Source: Bdellovibrionales bacterium
GTDB lineage: Bacteria; Bdellovibrionota; UBA2428
DNA: 5,441 nt
NCBI GenBank assembly: GCA_018266335.1
Contig: JAFEAR010000191.1
Coordinates: 1 to 5,441, forward strand
Direction of reading: 5' to 3'
Shown: one piece after another, positions 1 through 5,441 of the stretch
Position numbering within the stretch: the first letter of the stretch is position 1
Layout: every line of letters begins with the position of its first letter
Position numbers and translations under genes: made by a program
The notes under the pieces: generated by a model
Databases searched by the model: none
Seen by the model: only the letters and a program-made list of their open reading frames with translations
What the model was told of the DNA's origin: nothing

Positions 1-716
1 AAAAGGTTTCGCTGCCGGAAGGCGTTCACATCGAATGGAGCGGCGAGTTCGAGCATCAGGTCCGCGCGGCTCGCACGTTGCGGTTCGTGTTCCCGGCGGT
101 CATCGCGCTGATCTTCCTGATCCTCTACCTGACGTATCGCGATCTGGCCGACGCGTGCCTGATGATGCTGACGGTCCCCGAAGCGCTCGCGGGCGGTGCC
201 TTCTTCATGTACATCTTTCCGAAGATCACGCAAGGTTGGGACACGCCGCCGATGGACTTCAGCGTCGCCGTGTGGGTTGGCTTCATCGCCTGTTTCGGCA
301 TGGCGACAGAGACCGGGATTATCATGCTGGTCTACCTTCGAGAAGCGGTCGAACGACGAGGCGGGCTGGAAAAGATCGGCTCACTCGAAGAACTCCGGCA
401 GGCGGTGATCGAAGGAGCCGTGCATCGGCTGCGACCAAAGTTGCTCACCGAAGGCGTGGCCATCCTCTCCATCTTCCCGATGGTCTTCGCACGCGGCGTC
501 GGCGGTGAAATCCTGGCACCAATGGCCCTGCCGGTACTCGGGGGGTTATTGATCTCGGATGAAGTCGTCGACTTGTTCTTGCCAGTTCGCTTTTATTGGG
601 TCCGCCGTGCTCGCTGGCTCAAACTCCACGGTCGCGCCGACACGGGACATGTGACGCATTCCGTTCCGGTTAACACTTTGCCGGAAGTTCCATCACCCGA
701 GAAAGGATCTCAATGA
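1..716 (+). CDS. cusA: CusA-type heavy-metal RND efflux pump, C-terminal part (5' truncated)
   Basis: Inner-membrane proton-driven pump of the heavy-metal RND family, which exports monovalent or divalent metal ions through a tripartite periplasm-spanning complex. The first complete codon is at base 3 and 237 residues are visible, roughly the last fifth of a protein of about 1,050. Residues 5-20 are the end of the periplasmic porter domain (LPEGVHIEWSGEFEHQ). Membrane helices follow at about 27-46, 53-72, 86-112, 147-165 and 172-200. E103 in GMATETGIIM and K146 in RPKLLT match the proton-relay Glu and Lys of E. coli CusA (E939 and K984), which favours the CusA branch over CzcA. The methionines that would fix metal specificity lie outside the window, so copper/silver is likely but not shown. 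A polar tail of about 28 residues ends the protein. The stop overlaps the next ATG (ATGA). No start or promoter is visible. Confidence 0.93.
   Translation, partial: KVSLPEGVHIEWSGEFEHQVRAARTLRFVFPAVIALIFLILYLTYRDLADACLMMLTVPEALAGGAFFMYIFPKITQGWDTPPMDFSVAVWVGFIACFGMATETGIIMLVYLREAVERRGGLEKIGSLEELRQAVIEGAVHRLRPKLLTEGVAILSIFPMVFARGVGGEILAPMALPVLGGLLISDEVVDLFLPVRFYWVRRARWLKLHGRADTGHVTHSVPVNTLPEVPSPEKGSQ
702..707 (+). promoter_or_regulatory. Ribosome binding site for the P460 gene
   Basis: AAAGGA lies 5 bases before the ATG at 713, inside the last codons of the pump gene. It supports that start and suggests the P460 gene is translated from the pump mRNA. Confidence 0.7.
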
Positions 717-1324
717 AATCAAAAACCACCGCAATGTTGTTGAGCATCGTTGTTCTCATTGCCGGATGGAACACGGTTACATTTTCACAACAAGGCTCGG
801 GCAGCAGCCGTACAGACCCTCAGCGAGCGACCAGACCGCAGACGCCGGAGGAGTTCTACAGTTCGTTTTGGAGTTTCATCGTTAAGAAAGATGCGGCCTA
901 CAACACCTGGAATGTGATCAAACCGGAAAGCTTGGCGGAAGGCGTGGAGAACCCACACAGCACGATCTCAAAAACCTACGCCAGCAAGAGCGCCGCTGAC
1001 GATCCCAAAGAGTTCCCAATGGGTTCCATTTTGATTCGAGAAGACTATGACGCAAATCGGAAGCGGCAAAGTATCAGTGTCATGTACCGCATCAAGGACT
1101 ATGACAAAGACCATGGCAATTGGTACTGGATCAAGTACCTGGAGAACGGCACGGTGGCGCGAGGTACCGACAACAAGGCGATTGCTGGGAAGGTGACGAC
1201 GTGCATCGAATGCCACGGCAAAGCACGAGGCAAAGATTTTGTCTTTTCCAATGATCTTGCCGAGGGAAAGCCTGAACCAAAGCCTAGCGAGAAATCTGAT
1301 AGCGCTGCCAAGCCGAAGGAGTAG
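713..1324 (+). CDS. Exported cytochrome P460-family c-type haem protein
   Basis: A 203-residue protein of the cytochrome P460 family. Characterised members are periplasmic haem proteins that oxidise hydroxylamine or bind NO, but most members have no known role. Residues 1-25 look like a signal peptide (MKSK, hydrophobic stretch 7-19, likely cleavage near TFSQQ). A low-complexity linker follows (26-45), then the P460 domain, about 46-182. Visible family features are FPMGSILIREDY (101-112), a Trp/Tyr-rich strand NWYWIKYLENG (136-146) and the single haem-attachment site CIECH (164-168) near the domain end, followed by GKDFVFS. The last 20 residues are rich in Lys, Pro, Glu and Ser and look disordered. 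Cytochrome P460 proper carries a lysine cross-linked to haem. Lysines at 87, 92 and 99 lie in the right general region, but I cannot assign one by eye, so it could equally be a cytochrome c'-beta-like NO/CO binder. The start overlaps the pump stop (ATGA). Confidence 0.85.
   Translation: MKSKTTAMLLSIVVLIAGWNTVTFSQQGSGSSRTDPQRATRPQTPEEFYSSFWSFIVKKDAAYNTWNVIKPESLAEGVENPHSTISKTYASKSAADDPKEFPMGSILIREDYDANRKRQSISVMYRIKDYDKDHGNWYWIKYLENGTVARGTDNKAIAGKVTTCIECHGKARGKDFVFSNDLAEGKPEPKPSEKSDSAAKPKE
1316..1321 (+). promoter_or_regulatory. Ribosome binding site that decides the DUF547 start
   Basis: AAGGAG is 5 bases from the ATG at 1327 but only 2 bases from the in-frame GTG at 1324. The spacing makes ATG 1327 the likelier start, which removes one residue from the longest open frame. 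The site spans the last codons of the P460 gene. Confidence 0.7.
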
Positions 1325-1326
1325 TG

Positions 1327-2223
1327 ATGCCGACCGTTCCACTTCCTAACTCCAGAGATTGGCTTGTTTGCGGAGTTCCTGTTCTTGCCGTGATCCTTCT
1401 GTCTGCTGCTGTGTCAGTGAGTCCGCAGAGGGACGCAACTGGCGTGGGGCAATCAGCAAGCAGCACAAGCGCTGGTGCGCACAATGGTTGGACAGAATTA
1501 CTACGTCGTTATGTCGACGGATCGGGAAACGTTGACTACGCAAAGTGGTGCGCCACAGAAAAAGATCTTCAGAGATTGGACGATTACGTCGCCTCGCTCT
1601 CTCGTATGGAACAACGGCAACTTGTCAATAAGCCTCAGAAGTTGGCGTTTTGGATCAATGCCTACAATGCGGTCACGATCCGCCGAATACTTCGCGAATA
1701 TCCAGCACGTGTCGGTCAAATAGTAACGTCGGGCGAATCCAGCCCAACCGTCCCAAATGCCGAACAGTTTGTTGTCAATGACACCAAGTATTCTCTGGAT
1801 GACATTGAACACTCCGTTCTGCGCCAACTTTCTGATCCTCGAATTCATTTCGCGATTGTTTGCGGCGCACGCGGATGCCCGCGTCTGCGTGACGAGGCTT
1901 ACGAAGCTGAGCGACTCGAAGAACAGTTGGAACAAAATGCGCGGAATTTCTTTGCCGATGTCAATAAACTCACCGTAGACGAGCAGCGCAAGGAACTTCG
2001 GTTGTCGCCGATCCTCGAATGGTACGCCACTGACTTTGGCGCATCGTCGTCTGACGACATTCTCCAGAGTATCACTCCGTGGCTGCCCAATGACGCTCGC
2101 AAATTCACGAAAGGGCAGAAGATGCGGGTCATCTTCAACGACTACGACTGGACATTGAACGATCAGAAACAGGTGATGGAGCCACCATTGCCCCCGCCAG
2201 AACTTCCGATGGATAAAAAGTGA
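1327..2223 (+). CDS. DUF547 domain protein, membrane-anchored or secreted
   Basis: A 298-residue protein. Residues 11-32 form a hydrophobic N-terminal helix (DWLVCGVPVLAVILLSAAVS), an uncleaved anchor or a signal peptide; C15 is not in a convincing lipobox. A Ser/Ala/Gly linker follows (38-52), then the DUF547 domain, about 55-250. Family hallmarks are WTELLRRYVDGSGNVDY (55-71), FWINAYNAVTI (108-118), HFAIVCGARGCPRL (174-187) and SPILEWYATDF (227-237). Then comes IFNDYDWTLN (269-278), usual at the end of these proteins. The conserved Asn, Cys and His positions suggest an enzyme or binding site, but no biochemical function is established for the family, and none is assigned here. The C-terminus is proline-rich (PPLPPPEL, 286-293). 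DUF547 genes often sit near redox, arsenic or glycosyltransferase genes, and the GT2 gene here overlaps this stop by 4 bases. An alternative GTG start lies at 1324. Confidence 0.85.
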   Translation: MPTVPLPNSRDWLVCGVPVLAVILLSAAVSVSPQRDATGVGQSASSTSAGAHNGWTELLRRYVDGSGNVDYAKWCATEKDLQRLDDYVASLSRMEQRQLVNKPQKLAFWINAYNAVTIRRILREYPARVGQIVTSGESSPTVPNAEQFVVNDTKYSLDDIEHSVLRQLSDPRIHFAIVCGARGCPRLRDEAYEAERLEEQLEQNARNFFADVNKLTVDEQRKELRLSPILEWYATDFGASSSDDILQSITPWLPNDARKFTKGQKMRVIFNDYDWTLNDQKQVMEPPLPPPELPMDKK

Positions 2224-3017
2224 CTCTCGAAACTGCCACAAATGATCAGTCTTCATTGCCGGTACTGAAGGTTCACTCGCGCCTCGAAGACGTCGTCGTC
2301 ATTATTCCGGCCCTCAATGAAGAGCAGGCATTGCCATACGTCCTTCATGACCTGCCTGAAGTTGGGCGAGTCATTGTCGTAGACAATGGATCGACGGATG
2401 GCACTGCAGATATCGCGACGCGACAAGGGGCAACAGTCGTCGCGGAGCCTCATCGCGGTTATGGATCCGCGTGTCTTTGCGGATTGAACGAAATTGAACG
2501 TCGAATCACGGCGGGGGAGCGGATGCCCCGCGTCGTGGCATTCGTGGATGCCGATCACAGCGATCATGCAGATCTGCTGCCACTGCTTGTCGAACCGATC
2601 TTCGCTGGCACTTCCGATTTCGTCCTGGGGTCACGACTACTGGGCAAGCGCGAGCCAGGTGCGATGCCCTTCGCATCACTTTTCGGCAATCGACTGGCGT
2701 GTTTCTTGATGAGGATCTTGTTCGGTGCGAAGTTCACAGACCTGGGGCCCTTTCGAGCGATCTCGTATGACAAGCTCCGTAGCCTGTCGATGTGCGACAC
2801 CAATTTCGGCTGGACGATCGAAATGCAGATCAAGGCGGTACGGGCAGGTCTCGTCTACATCGAAATACCGGTGCCATATCGATGCCGGATTGGCCAGAGC
2901 AAGATCAGCGGAACCATTTCAGGTGTCATCAAGGCGGGAACCAAGATTCTGTGGACCATTGCGCGATACGGATTCTCTCGGAAAAAGTCATGTTGCCCTG
3001 CTGAGACCCACCCATGA
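2220..3017 (+). CDS. Family 2 glycosyltransferase, polyprenyl-phosphate sugar synthase-like
   Basis: A 265-residue cytoplasmic GT-A-fold enzyme that would transfer a sugar from a nucleotide sugar, probably to a polyprenyl phosphate at the inner membrane face. Visible motifs are VVVIIPALNEE (25-35), VIVVDNGSTDGTADIA (51-66), the metal-binding DAD (110-112, in the DxD position), LGSRLLG (136-142), TDLGPFRAI (173-181), GWTIEMQIKA (197-206) and RIGQSKISGT (223-232). The last resembles the RxGxSKxSG signature of dolichyl-phosphate mannose and glucose synthase relatives. There is no C-terminal membrane domain, and the length is slightly above a minimal DPM1-type enzyme. The sugar cannot be read from the sequence. 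The GTG start overlaps the DUF547 stop (GTGA), with only a weak GGA at 2211-2213 as Shine-Dalgarno, so translation probably depends on coupling. The only nearby ATG, at 2242, is out of frame. The stop overlaps the GT-C start. Confidence 0.88.
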   Translation: MTLETATNDQSSLPVLKVHSRLEDVVVIIPALNEEQALPYVLHDLPEVGRVIVVDNGSTDGTADIATRQGATVVAEPHRGYGSACLCGLNEIERRITAGERMPRVVAFVDADHSDHADLLPLLVEPIFAGTSDFVLGSRLLGKREPGAMPFASLFGNRLACFLMRILFGAKFTDLGPFRAISYDKLRSLSMCDTNFGWTIEMQIKAVRAGLVYIEIPVPYRCRIGQSKISGTISGVIKAGTKILWTIARYGFSRKKSCCPAETHP

Positions 3018-4789
3018 CGGACGCAGGACGCGACATTCGAGTAGATCGCCCGCCGATTGATTCTCAATGGGGACCCTCGATTAATGGGTTGGTCGTCTGC
3101 GGAGGACTCGCCTGGCTGTGTTATCTGGCAATTGCAGTGAGCGCCCGGAGTTTGCATGAGAGTGAACCTCACGGACATGGTTTGTTGGTCTTACTGGCGC
3201 TCTTTGGTGCAGCGTTCGGTCTGTATTTGATCGCCTTACGCATCGCCACGTCGACATCGCACCGTTTGTTGGGGACTGTTCTCTGGGTGGGGGCTTTCGC
3301 GTTTCGATTGACATTATTGGTGAGTGATCCAATCGAAGAAATCGACCTGTACCGCTATGTGTGGGACGGTGCCGTCACCACCACGGGGGTCAGCCCCTTT
3401 CGATACGCTCCTCAGCAAGTCCTTGGCGCATCGGTCAACGACCCGTTACCGGAAGATCTCCACAGGCTAGTTCATCTGCGAGACAGTTCGCCCCAATTGA
3501 GAGAGATCCTAGGACGCATTCATTTTGGAGAGTTGTCAACCATCTATCCGCCTGTCGGACAAGTCATGTTTGCTATCTGCTCTTGGTTGACACCAGCCAA
3601 CAGTTCCGTAGCCATGCGACTGACGTTGATGAAGTCTTGGTTTGTGGCGTTCGATCTTTTGACGCTATGGCTCATCCTCAGGCTATTGCAATCGACGGGT
3701 CGACATCCTGGCTGGGCCTTTGCCTATGGTTGGTGTCCACTCGTTGTGAAGGAAATCGCCAACAGCGGGCATCTCGATTCATTGGCTCTCTGCCTCACGA
3801 CATTAGCAATGACGTGGATGATTCTTGCCGTCAGAGCAAAAGCCAACCATCAACGCAACAGGGGATTGGTTTGCGGAGCAGCGCTTGCATTGAGCTTGGG
3901 GGTCGGCGCGAAACTCTATCCGGTAGTGCTGGTGCCGCTGATGCTTTGGACGTTTTGTCGACAGATTGATTTCAAGTCTGCGCTGCTGGCAAGCGTCGTC
4001 CTTGTTGCGTCGACCCTAGCAATTCTTTGGCCGATGAAACCTGGCACGATAGGGAACTCGGCACCGTTTGACGAATCGTCTGTCGAGTCGCTAGCCGACG
4101 ACCTTCCACCGCTCCCACCGCCGGAATTATCCGTCACCGCTCGGGACCCAAGTGAAAGTCTCCGAGCTTTTCTGAGCCGCTGGGAAATGAATGACTTCTT
4201 ATTCTTGCTTGTCGTTGAGAATCTGCGGCCGAGTGAAGATTTGCCACCGAATCAAGTGGCTTGGTTCACTGTGACTCCGCCAAATTGGCGAGCATCGCTT
4301 GTGAAATCCATCCAGCGTCGATGGATGTTGCCTGCGGAAAGAATTCCGTTTGCCTTGGCCCGTTTCGTCCTTTCAATTCTCTATCTTGCTTTGGCTTGTG
4401 GGCTCGCGCTCCAGGCCCAAGGGACTCCGTCGGCTTCGACGATTCAAGACTCCGTCAGTCGCATACTTGAAGCCGGATTTCTCACTCTGGCATGGTTCTG
4501 GTTGTTGCTGCCGACTCAAAACCCCTGGTATCTGCTGTGGTGCCTGCCGCTCATCCCATTCGCTCGCAGCCGGGCTTGGCATGCGCTGAGCGGACTTGCA
4601 TTCTTTTACTACCTTCGGTTCTGGATGACATCGCAATTCCCAACGCCGCTCTTGGGGACGCGGTATTCGGGTTCGCAATTCTTTGACTACATTGTCACAT
4701 GGATCGAATTTGGACCTTGGCTAGCATTCTTGGCAATGGATTGGATCGTGCGACGAGCGTCGTACGAAAGGAGTGATAGAAAATCATGA
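3014..4789 (+). CDS. Polytopic GT-C-type glycosyltransferase (GT87/mannosyltransferase-like)
   Basis: A 591-residue integral membrane protein with about 12-13 predicted helices (near 23-42, 55-75, 85-103, 177-192, 205-225, 232-247, 254-274, 285-309, 320-340, 443-466, 487-500, 504-535 and 556-577). It is expected to transfer a sugar from a polyprenyl-phosphate donor to an acceptor on the outer face of the membrane. The first large loop carries the acidic motif EIDLYRYVWDGAVTTTGVSP (109-128) followed by FRYAP, typical of GT-C enzymes with the catalytic Asp here (D111). Also typical are IYPP (177-180), NSGHLDS (250-256), GAKLYP (298-303) and NPWYLLW (503-509). A hydrophilic loop of about 100 residues (341-441) interrupts the helices. 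It contains PPLPPPEL (365-372) and RWEMNDFLF (389-397). The upstream gene is a likely donor synthase and overlaps by 4 bases. There is no strong ribosome site, so coupling is likely. The acceptor is unknown. Confidence 0.85.
   Translation: MTDAGRDIRVDRPPIDSQWGPSINGLVVCGGLAWLCYLAIAVSARSLHESEPHGHGLLVLLALFGAAFGLYLIALRIATSTSHRLLGTVLWVGAFAFRLTLLVSDPIEEIDLYRYVWDGAVTTTGVSPFRYAPQQVLGASVNDPLPEDLHRLVHLRDSSPQLREILGRIHFGELSTIYPPVGQVMFAICSWLTPANSSVAMRLTLMKSWFVAFDLLTLWLILRLLQSTGRHPGWAFAYGWCPLVVKEIANSGHLDSLALCLTTLAMTWMILAVRAKANHQRNRGLVCGAALALSLGVGAKLYPVVLVPLMLWTFCRQIDFKSALLASVVLVASTLAILWPMKPGTIGNSAPFDESSVESLADDLPPLPPPELSVTARDPSESLRAFLSRWEMNDFLFLLVVENLRPSEDLPPNQVAWFTVTPPNWRASLVKSIQRRWMLPAERIPFALARFVLSILYLALACGLALQAQGTPSASTIQDSVSRILEAGFLTLAWFWLLLPTQNPWYLLWCLPLIPFARSRAWHALSGLAFFYYLRFWMTSQFPTPLLGTRYSGSQFFDYIVTWIEFGPWLAFLAMDWIVRRASYERSDRKS
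4767..4773 (+). promoter_or_regulatory. Ribosome binding site for the small Tat-leader gene
   Basis: AAAGGAG, a strong Shine-Dalgarno sequence, sits 12 bases before the ATG at 4786, within the last codons of the GT-C gene. The spacing is a little long, but no other in-frame start fits better. Confidence 0.55.
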
Positions 4790-5049
4790 ACACCCAAATA
4801 CCTCAATTGTCACGCCGCGATCTGATAATCGCATCTGGGATGCTTGCGGTGGGCGCTGGTTCCGGCGTGTGGTGGGCACAGCGAGACATCGTTGAATTCG
4901 ACCATCACGGCCTCAACCTTCAAGACGTGAAATCTGCGGATGCCGCACTGGCGCGGTTATATAAGTTGCCAGCTTCCAGTTTCGGACTTGCCGCCGGTGT
5001 GACCGTCGGGGCACCGATGTCAATTCGCCTGCGAAGCCTACAAGCATAA
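4786..5049 (+). CDS. Small hypothetical protein with twin-arginine-like leader
   Basis: An 87-residue protein that I do not recognise. The N-terminus has a good twin-arginine pattern, LSRRDLIIASGMLAVGAGSG (8-27), with SRRDL close to the SRRxFL consensus, and a hydrophobic core ending near WWA (29-31). About 56 residues would remain after export. They hold a His pair (DHHGLN, 39-44), then SADAALARLYKLPASSFGLA (50-69), and end in RLRSLQA. There is no CxxCH or clear cofactor site, which is odd because Tat substrates are usually folded cofactor proteins. It could be a small membrane-anchored accessory protein, or the front of a longer protein cut by a frameshift, since another frame stays open from 5003 to 5137. 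The start overlaps the GT-C stop (ATGA), and the strong upstream ribosome site supports real translation. Confidence 0.6.
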   Translation: MNTQIPQLSRRDLIIASGMLAVGAGSGVWWAQRDIVEFDHHGLNLQDVKSADAALARLYKLPASSFGLAAGVTVGAPMSIRLRSLQA

Positions 5050-5094
5050 GGCCGGAGTTTATCATCATTTCATCGGCTGCTTATTTGAATCGGC

Positions 5095-5121
5095 TATGAT
5101 TCGTCTTCCAATGAACGAATC
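5095..5121 (+). promoter_or_regulatory. Possible promoter -10 with overlapping inverted repeat before the response regulator
   Basis: The 98-base gap 5050-5147 is the only real intergenic space in the window. TATGAT at 5095-5100 resembles a -10 hexamer, but no good -35 lies 16-18 bases upstream. It overlaps the left arm of a perfect 7-base inverted repeat, GATTCGT (5098-5104) and ACGAATC (5115-5121), with a 10-base spacer. A further CGAATC occurs at 5129-5134, and GAATC at 5087-5091 also pairs with 5098-5102. This is consistent with a regulator operator or a leader hairpin. It is not a terminator, since no T-run follows. Confidence 0.3.
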
Positions 5122-5139
5122 CATTTGGCGAATCGAGTG

Positions 5140-5146
5140 AAGGGAG
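5140..5146 (+). promoter_or_regulatory. Ribosome binding site for the response regulator; start ambiguous
   Basis: AAGGGAG lies only 1 base before ATG 5148 but 4 bases before the in-frame GTG 5151. Spacing slightly favours the GTG, which would give a protein beginning MFRILLVEDD. The ATG is kept as the conventional call, and the difference is one residue. Confidence 0.5.
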
Positions 5147-5147
5147 C

Positions 5148-5441
5148 ATGGTGTTTCGTATTCTCCTCGTCGAAGACGATCCTGAGATCGGGGAATTCGT
5201 TGCCCAGGGGCTGCGCGAGGAAGGGTACGTCGTCGAGATCGCGGGTGATGGACACGACGGTCGACATCAGTTGCAGACTTCTACGTGGGATCTGGTGATC
5301 CTCGACTGGTGGCTGCCGGGTCCAGACGGGTTCGTGCTGCTCAAGGAATTCCGGCAGGCCAGCCGCACGACTCCGGTGTTGTTTCTGACGGCGCGGGACG
5401 CGGTGGCACAGCGGGTCGAAGGTTTACAGGCCGGAGCCGAT
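5148..5441 (+). CDS. OmpR/CusR-type response regulator, receiver domain (3' truncated)
   Basis: The N-terminal 98 residues of a two-component response regulator; the window ends inside the receiver domain. Visible features are RILLVEDDPEI (4-14) with the acidic pocket E9, D10 and D11, the phospho-acceptor D53 in LVILDWWLPGPDG (49-61), and the conserved Thr81 in FLTARD (79-84). The conserved Lys of the receiver and the output domain lie beyond the end. The sequence style (GLREEGYVVEIAGDG, then LPGPDG) fits the OmpR/PhoB class that includes CusR, CopR and QseB, but the DNA-binding domain is not visible, so the subfamily is inferred. It lies 98 bases after the operon end and probably has its own promoter. 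With a CusA-type pump upstream, a metal-responsive system controlling the pump is the natural guess. A histidine kinase gene would be expected just downstream. Confidence 0.9.
   Translation, partial: MVFRILLVEDDPEIGEFVAQGLREEGYVVEIAGDGHDGRHQLQTSTWDLVILDWWLPGPDGFVLLKEFRQASRTTPVLFLTARDAVAQRVEGLQAGAD

Noticed and set aside
35..508. 157-codon Arg-rich open frame
   Set aside because: It is an out-of-frame shadow of the RND pump; the arginine-rich composition is typical of a shifted GC-rich reading.
1501..2256. Long 251-codon open frame on the minus strand
   Set aside because: It lies entirely antisense to the DUF547 gene and the start of the GT2 gene, both of which carry clear family motifs. Its translation shows no recognisable domain.
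3361..3969. 202-codon open frame on the plus strand in another phase
   Set aside because: It lies within the GT-C gene, whose own frame has membrane helices and conserved motifs. The alternative product is Ser/Arg-rich with no domain.
5051..5085. Possible terminator after the small gene (GCCG 5051-5054 with CGGC 5074-5077)
   Set aside because: The stem is only 4 bases with a 19-base loop, and the following sequence is not a true T-run.
1..5441. tRNA, rRNA, CRISPR or insertion-sequence signatures
   Set aside because: No clover-leaf, regularly spaced repeat, transposase motif or terminal inverted repeat was seen. Nearly all of the window is explained by coding sequence.

Overview
The window is a compact, one-directional (+ strand) bacterial gene block. 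It reads: the 3' end of a heavy-metal (CusA-type) RND efflux pump, then five complete genes packed end to end, a gap of about 100 bases, and the 5' end of an OmpR-type response regulator. The organism is probably a Gram-negative-type bacterium with a periplasm. RND pump, exported c-type haem protein, DUF547 protein and polyprenyl-sugar glycosyltransferases together, with moderate to high GC, fit a planctomycete. That assignment is inferred from protein flavour, not from a marker gene.

Layout. 1-716: C-terminal 237 residues of the RND pump. 713-1324: exported cytochrome P460-family protein with a CxxCH haem site. 1327-2223: membrane-anchored DUF547 protein. 2220-3017: family 2 glycosyltransferase of the polyprenyl-phosphate-sugar synthase type. 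3014-4789: large polytopic GT-C-type glycosyltransferase. 4786-5049: 87-residue protein with a twin-arginine-like leader. 5050-5147: intergenic, with a -10-like hexamer overlapping an inverted repeat. 5148-5441: receiver domain of a response regulator, cut by the window end.

How the genes fit together. Four junctions overlap by 4 bases (ATGA or GTGA) and the fifth is almost touching, so the block from the pump to the small protein looks like one translationally coupled operon. The GT2 and GT-C genes form a plausible pair: the first would load a sugar onto a polyprenyl phosphate in the cytoplasm, and the second would transfer it to an acceptor outside the membrane. The P460, DUF547 and Tat-leader proteins are all predicted to sit at or beyond the membrane. 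The response regulator probably belongs to a metal-sensing two-component system like CusRS, but its partner kinase lies outside the window. Each protein family is known. Their tight coupling behind a metal pump is the unusual part and the best candidate for an undescribed system.
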